Part shown: positions 1-7,988 of the stretch, one piece after another
How the letters are laid out: each line of letters starts with the position of its first letter
Position numbering within the stretch: the first letter of the stretch is position 1
Assembly: GCF_049808615.1 (NCBI RefSeq)
Contig: NZ_JBNCAN010000009.1
Location: forward strand, 75,635-139,634
Origin: Modicisalibacter sp049808615
GTDB lineage: Bacteria; Pseudomonadota; Gammaproteobacteria; Pseudomonadales; Halomonadaceae
DNA: 64,000 bases
Reading direction: 5' to 3'
Made by a program: the position numbers and the translations under genes
The notes under the pieces: model-generated
Database searches by the model: none
Told to the model about the DNA's origin: nothing
Seen by the model: the letters and a program-made list of their open reading frames with translations, nothing else

Positions 1-2024
1 GCTGGTTGTCGAAGAAGCCGCCGTATCTGGTCGAAGTGAGCTACCCGAAGGAGCCTGTCGACAAGGAGACCGATGAAACTCGCGCCTATGCCATGGCATT
101 GATCAATGGCATCAAGGAGCTGTTGCCGATCAACCCGCTCTACGGCGAAGAGCTCAAGCAGTACCTCAATCGCTTCAGCCCCCATGAGCCGGGGCCGTTG
201 ACGGATTTCGCCGCCGCCATCACTTCCGCCAAGGGGCCAGAACTGCAGGGTATTCTCGAGACCCTGCCGGTGATGACACGCATGCAGAAGGTATTGCCGC
301 TGTTGCGCAAGGAGATCGATGTCGCTCAGCTGCAGACCGAAATCAGCGAACAGGTCAATGCCCAGATGCAGGATCGCCAGCGCGAGTTCTTCCTGCGCGA
401 GCAGCTCAAGGTGATCCAGAAAGAGCTGGGCATTTCCAAGGACGATCGCGAGAATGACGTCGATACCTTCCGTGCGCGCCTGGAAAATCTGACGGTCCCC
501 GAGCGGGTCATGGGGCGCATCGACGACGAGCTCGACAAACTCTCGGTACTCGAGACCGGCTCGCCGGAATACGGCACCACGCGCAACTACCTGGATTGGC
601 TCACTTCGCTACCCTGGGGCGTGACTTCCGATGATCAACTCGACCTCAATCATGCCCGCACGGTGCTCGATCGCGACCATGATGGCTTGAAGGACGTCAA
701 GGAACGCATCATCGAGTTCCTCGCCGAAGGCACCTTCAAGGGGGACGTGGGTGGTTCCATTGTCATGCTGGTCGGCCCGCCCGGGGTGGGCAAGACCTCG
801 GTGGGGCGCTCCATCGCCGAGGCCCTGGGGCGCAAGTTCTACCGTTTCTCGGTGGGTGGCATGCGTGACGAGGCGGAGATCAAGGGACATCGGCGCACCT
901 ATATCGGCGCCATGCCCGGTAAGCTGGTACAGGCTCTGAAGGAGGTCGAGGTCGAGAATCCGGTGATCATGCTCGACGAGATCGACAAGATGGGGCAATC
1001 GTTCCAGGGCGATCCTGCCTCGGCGCTGCTCGAGGTGCTCGACCCGGAGCAGAACGTCGACTTCCTCGATCATTACCTCGATGTGCGCCTGGACCTCTCC
1101 AAGGTATTGTTCGTGTGCACCGCCAACCAGCTCGACACCATTCCGCCGGCGCTGCTCGACCGCATGGAGCAGATTCGTCTCTCCGGCTATATCGCCGAAG
1201 AGAAGATGGCCATCGCCAAGCATCATCTGTGGCCTAAGCTGCTCAAGCGCGACAAGATTCCCAAGAAGCGCATCAATCTCACCGATGCTGCCCTGCGCCA
1301 GGTCATTGAAGGCTACGCTCGGGAGGCCGGGGTACGCCAATTGGAGAAACAGCTGCACCGTATCGTGCGCAAGGCAGCGGTCAAGTTGCTGGAGAGCGAG
1401 CAGAAGAGCGTCAAGATCTCGGTCAAGAACCTGGAGGAGTATCTTGGTGCACCGCTGTTCCGTCGAGAGAATGTGCTTCAGGGCGTGGGTGTGGTGACCG
1501 GCCTGGCCTGGACCTCCATGGGCGGCGCCACGCTGCCCATCGAAGCGTCCAAGGTGCATGCATTGACGCGGGGCTTCAAGCTCACCGGCAAGCTGGGGGA
1601 TGTCATGCAGGAGTCCGCCAATATCGCCTACAGCTATGTGCTGGGGCATCTTGGTGAATACGGCGCCGATGCGGATTTCTTCAACGAGGCGTTCGTACAC
1701 CTGCACGTCCCCGAGGGGGCGACGCCCAAGGACGGGCCTTCCGCCGGGGTAACCATGGCCACGGCACTGATTTCCCTCGCCAAGAACCAGGATATCGATC
1801 GCCCGATGGCGATGACCGGTGAGTTGACCTTGACCGGGCAGGTGCTGCCGGTGGGTGGTATCCGCGAAAAGGTGATCGCTGCGCGCAGAAGCGATATTTT
1901 TGAGCTGATCCTGCCCGATGCCAATCGCAGGGATTATGAGGAGTTGCCGGATCATCTCAAGCAGGGCATGACCGTGCATTTCGCCAAGCAGTATCAAGAC
2001 GTGGCCAAGGTGGTTTTCGGCTAG
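1..2024 (+). CDS. lon: ATP-dependent Lon-type protease (5' end outside window)
   Basis: AAA+ serine protease that unfolds and degrades damaged or regulatory cytosolic proteins. The frame is open to the left edge, so the N-terminal substrate-binding domain is cut off; about 674 residues are visible against roughly 800 for the family. Walker A GPPGVGKTS lies near visible residue 257, Walker B reads MLDEIDKM, and the Ser-Lys dyad is in DGPSAG (near 577) and REKV (near 622). The C-terminus is intact (QDVAKVVFG). The usual hupB neighbour of the main lon gene is missing downstream, where an AT-rich island starts instead. It may therefore be a second Lon paralogue like AsrA of Pseudomonas; the window cannot decide this. 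Confidence 0.95.
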   Translation, partial: WLSKKPPYLVEVSYPKEPVDKETDETRAYAMALINGIKELLPINPLYGEELKQYLNRFSPHEPGPLTDFAAAITSAKGPELQGILETLPVMTRMQKVLPLLRKEIDVAQLQTEISEQVNAQMQDRQREFFLREQLKVIQKELGISKDDRENDVDTFRARLENLTVPERVMGRIDDELDKLSVLETGSPEYGTTRNYLDWLTSLPWGVTSDDQLDLNHARTVLDRDHDGLKDVKERIIEFLAEGTFKGDVGGSIVMLVGPPGVGKTSVGRSIAEALGRKFYRFSVGGMRDEAEIKGHRRTYIGAMPGKLVQALKEVEVENPVIMLDEIDKMGQSFQGDPASALLEVLDPEQNVDFLDHYLDVRLDLSKVLFVCTANQLDTIPPALLDRMEQIRLSGYIAEEKMAIAKHHLWPKLLKRDKIPKKRINLTDAALRQVIEGYAREAGVRQLEKQLHRIVRKAAVKLLESEQKSVKISVKNLEEYLGAPLFRRENVLQGVGVVTGLAWTSMGGATLPIEASKVHALTRGFKLTGKLGDVMQESANIAYSYVLGHLGEYGADADFFNEAFVHLHVPEGATPKDGPSAGVTMATALISLAKNQDIDRPMAMTGELTLTGQVLPVGGIREKVIAARRSDIFELILPDANRRDYEELPDHLKQGMTVHFAKQYQDVAKVVFG

Positions 2025-2074
2025 GGTCGTGGCGAGAAGCCTTCAGATAGTGGCCGACCGGCAGCCCGTTCGAT

Positions 2075-2090
2075 AGCGATGGGTGGCCGG
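2075..2090 (+). repeat. Left copy of island-flanking direct repeat
   Basis: AGCGATGGGTGGCCGG, 50 bases after the lon stop. A 15/16 match in the same orientation occurs at 5243-5258, on the far side of the AT-rich segment. GTTC precedes both copies, with three extra bases on this side. It could be a target-site or recombination scar, or two members of a dispersed repeat family. Confidence 0.5.
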
Positions 2091-2321
2091 CGGTTACGAC
2101 CTATTAAACTATTGAAAGCCAATTGTTGGGAAGTTCGAGAAGAGAGCCATCACGTTCCTCGCTTCATGGCGCTTCGCATATTGGCTGTCAATGTTGAAAC
2201 AAAATGCATCAATGCATCGTTTGCGAGACTTTCTTTCTCGAAGGTATACAATATGCCAATATGCACCGGCCAGGTACCAGAGGCGCTTGCGGCGTCACGA
2301 TGAGTTTGACCGTTGAGTGTT

Positions 2322-2420
2322 TCGATACGGCCCAATTCTGGTTCGGCGCGGTTACGGTGGTGAAGCCTTGCTCCAGCAGATTCTGAGCCATTGGCAGTGA
2401 TGCTGCAGTCACTCTACGAA
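2322..2420 (-). pseudogene. Remnant of an IS3-family transposase (OrfB) fragment
   Basis: On the minus strand about 30 codons read SLPMAQNLLEQGF...APNQNWA. This closely resembles the part of IS3-family OrfB just before the integrase core (typically LPVAxNLLxRxFxxxxPNQxW). After the Trp-Ala the similarity stops, so the catalytic DDE domain is absent. The fragment is GC-richer than the island that begins beside it. It is a relic that cannot encode an active transposase, and it marks past mobile-element activity at this boundary. The family call is from memory of the motif. Confidence 0.55.
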
Positions 2421-2435
2421 CCTTGGGTATAAAGC

Positions 2436-3836
2436 ATGTTAGACGCTAAAAATAACTTCGTCATCGGATCCAAGCCAGTATTTGAAAATTACGGCTGGAA
2501 ACATAAGGATTTGGGTGATCAGGTTATTTTATCCTATTCGCATGACTCGGATATCATTTTTGGACAATTATCGGATGGCCATGTTTTTGCCCTAATCGGG
2601 TTTGCTGTTTCAGTATTGAATGATGATCCTGCCAGTATTCTCAGCAGAAATGAAATAACAAGCATAGATCGCGATGCAGCATATCTATCTGGTCGATGGG
2701 CAGTCCTGACATATAAAAAATGCATCTCTGATGCATCTGGTCTGATGAGCCTTTTCTATAGAGACATATTAGGCCATGTATGGATTTCCAGCTCTCCTTC
2801 CATACTCGGAAAATACATTGGAAATAAAACCAAGCGTATAGATTGGAATGTTGTCCACAGATCCGGAATCGACTGGGTTCCAGCACCGTACACGACGAGA
2901 GAAGAGGTATACCGTCTACTTCCACAAAGGTCTATCAAGCCCATAACAGGAGACATAGATATCCAGTCACCTGATTTAGAAACGGGTCCCGACCTGATAG
3001 ATTCCTTATCCAACGCCATGACTCAATGGAAAAAGCATAATGAAAATACATGGCTGCCATTGACGGCAGGGATAGACACCCGAACCTTATTAGCTATCGC
3101 CAAATATACCGGAAATGATTTTAAAACTTATACTAGTAAATATAAAAATTTACCCAAAAAAGATCTAAAATTCCCCCCTAAAATAGCTAATCTAGCAGGG
3201 TTTCATCACGAATTTTGGGTTCCTAAAAAAGTGAATTCTGAAAAAAGAAGATGTGAACTATTAGAAGCATCCGATAACTCCCTTATTAATGGTGAGCATA
3301 GCTATATTTTTGGGATGGGAGAGAATCAGTTCAACACTGGCGATGCGGTGCTTCACGGTACTGGATTCGAGGTGGGAAGATGTTACTATTGGGGGAAGTT
3401 GTCTTCAAATAAGCCCAAAGATGCGCACGAAATACTGGATCCAATGGATGGTATAGAACGAACCAATGATTGGTATGATGCAATTAATTGCTATATCAAA
3501 TCTTTAGATGAAAAAATGCCTTTAGACATGGATTGGCGAGACAGATTCTATTTGGATCAAAGGGTGGGGTCGTTTGGGGCAGGCCACCATTTTTATAGTG
3601 ATTACCAAGGGCTGAAAAGAATTGATATAGCTAATTCCTTTTGGATCATGAAGCTGCTGCTTGAGTATGGACCTGAAGATAGAAAAAAAGGGGCGGCTCA
3701 GATCAGTATTATCCAACAAGCGGATCCAAACCTTCTTTCGATTCCAATCAATCCTGAAAACAAGATTGTTAATTTCATTAAAGGGAAAATCCCTGTTTCT
3801 GTAAAGGCAGAAATGCATAAATTACTCAAGAGGTGA
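2436..3836 (+). CDS. Asparagine-synthase-like protein with degenerate active sites
   Basis: A 466-aa protein with the layout of glutamine-dependent asparagine synthetases (AsnB). The N-terminal half keeps features of the Ntn glutaminase fold (GRWAV..., LFYRDILGHVWISSS) but lacks the Cys at position 2 that hydrolyses glutamine. The C-terminal half keeps the synthetase region, but the ATP-pyrophosphatase loop SGGxDS is replaced by TAGIDTR near residue 208. Proteins of this kind occur in surface-polysaccharide and peptide-modification loci. The gene is much AT-richer than lon, suggesting transfer. The ATG has no clear Shine-Dalgarno. It probably modifies an acidic sugar or acid group, or is inactive; the substrate cannot be read from sequence. 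Confidence 0.7.
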   Translation: MLDAKNNFVIGSKPVFENYGWKHKDLGDQVILSYSHDSDIIFGQLSDGHVFALIGFAVSVLNDDPASILSRNEITSIDRDAAYLSGRWAVLTYKKCISDASGLMSLFYRDILGHVWISSSPSILGKYIGNKTKRIDWNVVHRSGIDWVPAPYTTREEVYRLLPQRSIKPITGDIDIQSPDLETGPDLIDSLSNAMTQWKKHNENTWLPLTAGIDTRTLLAIAKYTGNDFKTYTSKYKNLPKKDLKFPPKIANLAGFHHEFWVPKKVNSEKRRCELLEASDNSLINGEHSYIFGMGENQFNTGDAVLHGTGFEVGRCYYWGKLSSNKPKDAHEILDPMDGIERTNDWYDAINCYIKSLDEKMPLDMDWRDRFYLDQRVGSFGAGHHFYSDYQGLKRIDIANSFWIMKLLLEYGPEDRKKGAAQISIIQQADPNLLSIPINPENKIVNFIKGKIPVSVKAEMHKLLKR

Positions 3837-4043
3837 TTTTGTATAGAAAAATGGCGATTGTTTGACAGAGATACTCTGCTTTAGATAGCGCTGTATTCGA
3901 TACGCCTTTTGATGTGACGTTTTGGTATTGCTACCGAACGGCTGCATTTAGCAATAAGAAAGCTCATGGAAAAGAGTGGATTAGATATATCTTATTCGCG
4001 CAAGGACGATACTTAAAAACTTGATAATAATCATGGCAAAAAA

Positions 4044-4994
4044 ATGAACTTCAAGTCCTATGCCGAGCTTAGCAACGATATTTTTAGCAATATCGATAAG
4101 GTGCAGTCTCAAGGCTACGAATTGGTGGTAGCCATTCCACGAAGCGGTGTGATTCCTGCCTATATGTTAAGTCTTTTGCTTAACATAGATTGTACGAATC
4201 TGCATGATTTTATTAAAAATAATAGCCTTGTAAAAGGCAACACAAGAAGGACCAGAAGGGCAATGCGCAACGCATGGGACGCCAAAAAAGTATTGATTGT
4301 CGATGACAGTGTAAATACCGGCGCTTCCATGGTAGACGTGCTTAGCCAGATACCCAAGGACTGCCCCTGCGAAATAACCACCCTGGCGATATACGGTAAT
4401 ACTATCGGTATTCCTAAAGTGGATGTGTGTTTAAAATACCTGGCGTCACCCCGGGTATTTCAATGGAATATGTGGCATTGCGTAGTCATGCAGCGAGCTT
4501 GCGTTACCTTGGATGGTGTGATTTTAAACTGGCATGCAGAGGAAAATGGCAAGGGGCAAGATGCCGTGAATTTCGTTGAAAGCATCAAGCCAATTGTCCT
4601 GCCCTCCTATCGGATTCATTCGCTGATAACCAAGCAGCCCGAGCATTCTCGAAAAGCAATCGAGAGTTGGCTTTCACATCACAACGTAAACTATGACAAT
4701 CTGGTCATGGCGCAGTCATGTGATAAAAATGTCGTTTGTGACGAACAAAAATATTGCGATCTGAAGGTGGATTGGTATAAAGGCAACCCGGAGCTCAGCT
4801 TTTTTTTAGAACATGATTTTGATCATGCGTTACGTATCGCCAAAGCGACGGGAAAGCCGGTTTTTTGCACGCAAACCAATGATGTGGTGAGGCCTTCCGT
4901 CGAGGCAGTCATTAAACATGGTAAGGCGCATTTTGTTAGGATCAACTTCGCAAGAATGAAGAAGTTAGTGAAAAAATGGCGTCCCATAGTATAA
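4044..4994 (+). CDS. Phosphoribosyltransferase-HAD fusion protein
   Basis: A 316-aa two-domain protein. Residues 1-130 are a type I phosphoribosyltransferase, with PRPP loop VLIVDDSVNTGAS near 82-94 and an early AIPRSGVIPA segment. From about residue 150 it resembles the HAD-like C-terminal half of polysaccharide-locus PRTase-HAD proteins (VFQWNMWH linker, TKQPEHSRKAIESWL helix, IAKATGKPVFC). In those relatives the linker is followed by DxDG; here it is TLDG (residues 155-158), so the HAD nucleophile Asp is a Thr. It is AT-rich and lies 207 bases after the asparagine-synthase-like gene, probably one acquired module. The biological role is unknown. Confidence 0.7.
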   Translation: MNFKSYAELSNDIFSNIDKVQSQGYELVVAIPRSGVIPAYMLSLLLNIDCTNLHDFIKNNSLVKGNTRRTRRAMRNAWDAKKVLIVDDSVNTGASMVDVLSQIPKDCPCEITTLAIYGNTIGIPKVDVCLKYLASPRVFQWNMWHCVVMQRACVTLDGVILNWHAEENGKGQDAVNFVESIKPIVLPSYRIHSLITKQPEHSRKAIESWLSHHNVNYDNLVMAQSCDKNVVCDEQKYCDLKVDWYKGNPELSFFLEHDFDHALRIAKATGKPVFCTQTNDVVRPSVEAVIKHGKAHFVRINFARMKKLVKKWRPIV

Positions 4995-5242
4995 AGAAAG
5001 TGTGTGAGGAAATCTCGTGCAGGGCTCGTGCAGGGAGAATATTCGCTCGACATAGGCCCCGTGGCCTCCTCCCGTTGTAGTCAAGCAGGTCGAATAGAGT
5101 TTAGTAATGTTTTCGGTAATCATCCTGGAGTCTTTTTTTAGTGTTTTGATGAGACTTCCATGAAGACGGTTAGAGTGCCATACCCTTGATGTTACTCCCT
5201 GGGTAGGGCTGTTTCGCGTTGCAGTGATCCAGCCGCCAGTTC

Positions 5243-5258
5243 AGCGATGGGTAGCCGG
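5243..5258 (+). repeat. Right copy of island-flanking direct repeat
   Basis: AGCGATGGGTAGCCGG, differing by one base from 2075-2090 and in the same orientation. It lies after the PRTase-HAD gene and before the hairpin at 5302-5324. The stretch 4995-5384 otherwise holds no gene I can support. Confidence 0.5.
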
Positions 5259-5301
5259 TGCCTCTAACAGCAACAGGATGTTGTGAACGAATTCAAAAGC
5301 T

Positions 5302-5324
5302 AAGGCCCGCACAAAGCGGGCCTT
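5302..5324 (-). terminator. Hairpin terminator, possibly bidirectional
   Basis: A 9-bp perfect GC-rich stem (AAGGCCCGC / GCGGGCCTT) with a 5-base loop. On the minus strand it is 60 bases after the stop of the 36-aa small ORF and is followed by a modest T-rich stretch. On the plus strand it could end transcription from the island. Confidence 0.65.
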
Positions 5325-5384
5325 AATGATTCGGACGATCTATCGTCGCAGTTTCGATCACTTGCATCTGCCTGATTCAGCCGA

Positions 5385-5495
5385 TCAGGCGGCTTCCCGC
5401 AGCGGTTCGATGGTATAGTCTTCAAATGCTTCTAGTTCACACTCCAGGATGTACCATATTTCTAGCATTTCAAGACTTTCTTCGGAGCAACACAT
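5385..5495 (-). CDS. Small 36-aa protein, unknown
   Basis: A short minus-strand ORF starting MCCSEESLEMLEIWY and ending EPLREAA. A strong Shine-Dalgarno, GGAGG, sits at 5504-5508, eight bases before the ATG. The stop is followed 60 bases on by a good hairpin, so this is a complete small transcription unit. The peptide is very acidic (nine Glu, one Asp) with three Cys, two adjacent at the N-terminus. It shows no signal peptide or membrane segment. A perfect FNR/Anr-type palindrome lies 96 bases upstream, so oxygen control is possible. I do not recognise the family; it could be a regulatory small protein, a metal-binding peptide or a peptide precursor. Confidence 0.55.
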   Translation of the reverse strand: MCCSEESLEMLEIWYILECELEAFEDYTIEPLREAA

Positions 5496-5590
5496 ACGCT
5501 ATTCCTCCAATGCCAATGGATCTTTCGTTCAACCAGTATGGAGCATGACAGATTTAGACCAAAGTCGATATGATGATTTTCGACCTTTTT

Positions 5591-5604
5591 TTGATATGGA
5601 TCAA
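5591..5604. promoter_or_regulatory. FNR/Anr-type palindrome
   Basis: TTGATATGGATCAA is a perfect match to TTGAT-N4-ATCAA, the site of the oxygen-sensing regulators FNR/Anr. It lies between the minus-strand 36-aa ORF and the plus-strand oxidoreductase. A weak -10 candidate, CATAAG at 5624-5629, would put the site close to the class II activator position for the oxidoreductase. The spacing toward the small ORF is less clear. Confidence 0.65.
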
Positions 5605-5664
5605 TCTTTTGAGCATAACGACGCATAAGGTCGCTTGCAAAGTGGGCAGGGTAAAGGAGAACGC

Positions 5665-6741
5665 ATGAAGGAAACCTATAATGTAGGCCTAGTCGGCTAT
5701 GGAATGGCCAGCAAGACCTTCCACGCACCGTTGATCGCGGCGACTCCAGGGCTTGAGGTCGTGGCAGTATCAAGCAGCGATGCCGACAAGGTACTCGCCG
5801 ACTTACCCCGAGTGGAGGTAATGGCGACGCCTCAGGCATTGTTCGCACGTCCGGATATTGATCTGGTTGTCATCCCCACCCCCAACGATACCCATTTCCC
5901 TTTAGCCAAGGCGGCACTGGCGGCGGGCAAGCATGTCATCGTGGACAAGCCTTTTACCGTAACCTTGGGTGAAGGGCGGCTACTCAAAGGATATGCGGAG
6001 GAGGCGGGCAAGTTGCTGTCGGTGTTTCACAATCGCCGGTGGGACAGTGACTTTCTAACGGTTCGCGCACTGGTCGAGGCACGTACCCTGGGGCGGTTGG
6101 TGCATTTCGAGTCGCACTTCGATCGTTTTCGTCCCGATGTCGGGCAGCGCTGGCGCGAGCAACCCAAGCCCGGTGCTGGCCTGTGGTACGATCTCGGCCC
6201 GCACCTGCTCGATCAGGCGCGACAGATTTTCGGCATGCCCCGGGCCATATTGCTCAATCTTGCCAAGCGTCGTGATGGTGCTCAGGTCGACGATGACTTT
6301 CATGCCTTGCTGGATTACGACGGGCTGCGAGTCGTGCTCTGTGCCAGCACGCTGGTCGCGGCGGAGTCACCGCGCTTTATTCTGCACGGTACCCAGGGTA
6401 GCTATGTCAAGCATGGACTCGATCCCCAGGAGGCCTGGCTCAAGGAAGGACAAACACCAACCCCTCAATGGGGCGTGGATAGTCGCGACGGAGAGCTGAT
6501 GCTGCAGGAAACTGACAGCGAGGAGGCGTCGTTGGTGGCGCATGCCTGTGGCACCTTGCCCGGTGATTATCTGGCCTATTATATCGGGATACACGACGCC
6601 CTGGCTGGCGAAGGGACCAATCCGGTTTCCGTGGACGATGCCCTGGCAGTGATGCAGTTGCTTGAGACAGGACTGGACAGTGCTCGTCAGGAGCGTTGGG
6701 TGAAGCTCAAGGAGCTTGGTGGGCTACGGCGCAAGTACTGA
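5665..6741 (+). CDS. ydgJ: Gfo/Idh/MocA-family oxidoreductase, YdgJ-like
   Basis: A 358-aa cytosolic NAD(P)-dependent dehydrogenase. The N-terminal Rossmann segment reads VGLVGYGMASKTFHAP, and the catalytic-region motif is DKPFTVT, with HNRRWDSDF and WYDLGPHLLDQA further on. The whole length follows E. coli YdgJ closely as I remember it. The substrate is unproven; related enzymes act on sugars, inositols or their derivatives. ATG 5665 is chosen because AAAGGAGA stands five bases upstream, although a TTG at 5635 is also in frame. The gene follows an FNR-type site and ends before a 12-bp hairpin shared with the convergent gene. Confidence 0.9.
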   Translation: MKETYNVGLVGYGMASKTFHAPLIAATPGLEVVAVSSSDADKVLADLPRVEVMATPQALFARPDIDLVVIPTPNDTHFPLAKAALAAGKHVIVDKPFTVTLGEGRLLKGYAEEAGKLLSVFHNRRWDSDFLTVRALVEARTLGRLVHFESHFDRFRPDVGQRWREQPKPGAGLWYDLGPHLLDQARQIFGMPRAILLNLAKRRDGAQVDDDFHALLDYDGLRVVLCASTLVAAESPRFILHGTQGSYVKHGLDPQEAWLKEGQTPTPQWGVDSRDGELMLQETDSEEASLVAHACGTLPGDYLAYYIGIHDALAGEGTNPVSVDDALAVMQLLETGLDSARQERWVKLKELGGLRRKY

Positions 6742-6781
6742 TTCGTTCCCGTCAGATGTAAATTCAACACATGCTAAATGA

Positions 6782-6809
6782 CACAACCTCGACCGAAGTC
6801 GAGGTTGTG
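6782..6809. terminator. Bidirectional hairpin between convergent genes
   Basis: A 12-bp perfect stem, CACAACCTCGAC / GTCGAGGTTGTG, around a CGAA loop (UUCG tetraloop in the minus-strand transcript). It lies between the stops of the ydgJ-like gene and the secreted repeat protein. Neither side has a strong T-tract. Confidence 0.7.
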
Positions 6810-6855
6810 ACTCATTCAATCTGTATACCGATAGACGTAACGAGCGTTGCCGATA

Positions 6856-7182
6856 TCAGTTGCCGGATTTATCACTACCGGTTTCTACATCATTCGCGGA
6901 ATCCACGCCACTGTTGGGCGCCAGGTCGTCCTGATCCAATTGCTGAGTGCTCCCCTGATTTGAAGAGGGGTCCACATTTTCACCGGAATCGATGCCGCTG
7001 TTGGGAGCCAGGTCGTCTTGCTTGACCGATCCGTCAGTTTGGCTGTCCGGCGTTGGGTTTACATCCTGGGCTGAGTCGACGCCACTATTGGAGTCTGTCG
7101 GCGATGATTCCTGAGCGATGGCGGCGGTAGAAAATGCCATCATGGATGCCAATAAAGCTGCTGATAATGTCAGTCCTTTCAT
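6856..7182 (-). CDS. Small secreted acidic repeat protein
   Basis: A 108-aa protein with an N-terminal Sec signal peptide (MKGLTLSAALLASMMAF..., likely cut after AIA). The mature part is three imperfect copies of an acidic unit centred on NSGVDSxxDV, two of them introduced by DDLAPNSG. It is nearly devoid of aromatic residues, so it is probably disordered in the periplasm or medium. ATG 7182 is preferred to the in-frame ATG at 7188 because the AGGAG then has seven bases of spacing instead of one. I do not recognise a family. The Asp/Asn/Gly/Ser repeats could bind calcium or simply suit high salt, but neither is shown. Confidence 0.8.
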   Translation of the reverse strand: MKGLTLSAALLASMMAFSTAAIAQESSPTDSNSGVDSAQDVNPTPDSQTDGSVKQDDLAPNSGIDSGENVDPSSNQGSTQQLDQDDLAPNSGVDSANDVETGSDKSGN

Positions 7183-7297
7183 GCTCATACTCCTTTTAAC
7201 CTTGAAGGTTGTACAGAGGCTATACGAGATGTCGTTGATTTGCAAATAGTTCGCGGATATAGCGTTTCTGGCGCGTCCAGCACGGACACGTTGCGCC

Positions 7298-7876
7298 TTA
7301 CCACCACGCATTGCCGCTTTGCGTTGCCTTGATGCGCTCGCGGGCGATGAACAAGGCGGCAATGGCCCGTGCTTCGTGAAAATCTTCCCGCGCCAACAGG
7401 GCGGGAAGATCATCGAGGGCATGGGTTTCCACCACCAGCGGTTCCGGTTCATCCCCGGGCAGACGCTTTTCGTAGAGATCGCTGGCCAGCAGTACATGCA
7501 TGCGATGATTCATGTAGTTGGGGGCCAACGATAGTTCGACCAGGGGTTCGATATTGCGGGCGCCCATGCCGCACTCCTCCATCAGTTCACGATTGGCCGC
7601 AGTGACGATATCTTCACCAGGATCGACCAGGCCCTTGGGCAACGTCAGGGCATAGTCATCGAATCCCGCCGCATACTCATGAATCAGCAATACATGATCC
7701 GGATCCGGCATGGCCACGATCATGACTGCCCCACGGCTCGTGCCCTTGAGACGCTCGAAGCTGCGCTCGGCACCGTTGGAAAAGCGCAGATCGAGTCGCT
7801 CGATGGTAAAGAGTCGGCTGTGGGCGACTTCCTCGCGGTTGAGAACATTGGGTTTGGGAGGGGGCATTGGCGGCAT
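7298..7876 (-). CDS. nudE: ADP compounds hydrolase NudE
   Basis: A Nudix hydrolase of 192 aa acting on ADP-ribose, Ap3A, NADH and similar ADP compounds. The Nudix box runs from GLVDPGED to RELMEECG, and the flanking text (LNREEVAHSRLFTIERLDL, EPEPL, EARAIAALFIAR) follows E. coli NudE. The ATG at 7876 begins MPPMPPP and lacks a clear Shine-Dalgarno, so the ATG at 7867 is possible. It is divergent from hslR, and the neighbourhood nudE/hslR/hslO/pckA matches the enterobacterial arrangement. Confidence 0.92.
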   Translation of the reverse strand: MPPMPPPKPNVLNREEVAHSRLFTIERLDLRFSNGAERSFERLKGTSRGAVMIVAMPDPDHVLLIHEYAAGFDDYALTLPKGLVDPGEDIVTAANRELMEECGMGARNIEPLVELSLAPNYMNHRMHVLLASDLYEKRLPGDEPEPLVVETHALDDLPALLAREDFHEARAIAALFIARERIKATQSGNAWW

Positions 7877-7988
7877 GGTGAATGTATCCAGTACAATAAA
7901 GGCAATATCGAATCCTCTTTTACCACTGCCCGATAGCGCCTGGCCAACGATGAATTGCCTGTCAGAGCAGGGTCGAACATGGAGAATC

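Noticed and set aside
609..1997. A 462-codon antisense frame inside lon
   Set aside because: It lies wholly opposite a clear Lon coding sequence, shows no family motif and is a by-product of GC-rich codon use.
2079..2303. A 74-codon plus-strand frame after lon
   Set aside because: It covers the direct repeat and composition boundary, has no ribosome site, and a transposase remnant lies just beyond on the other strand.
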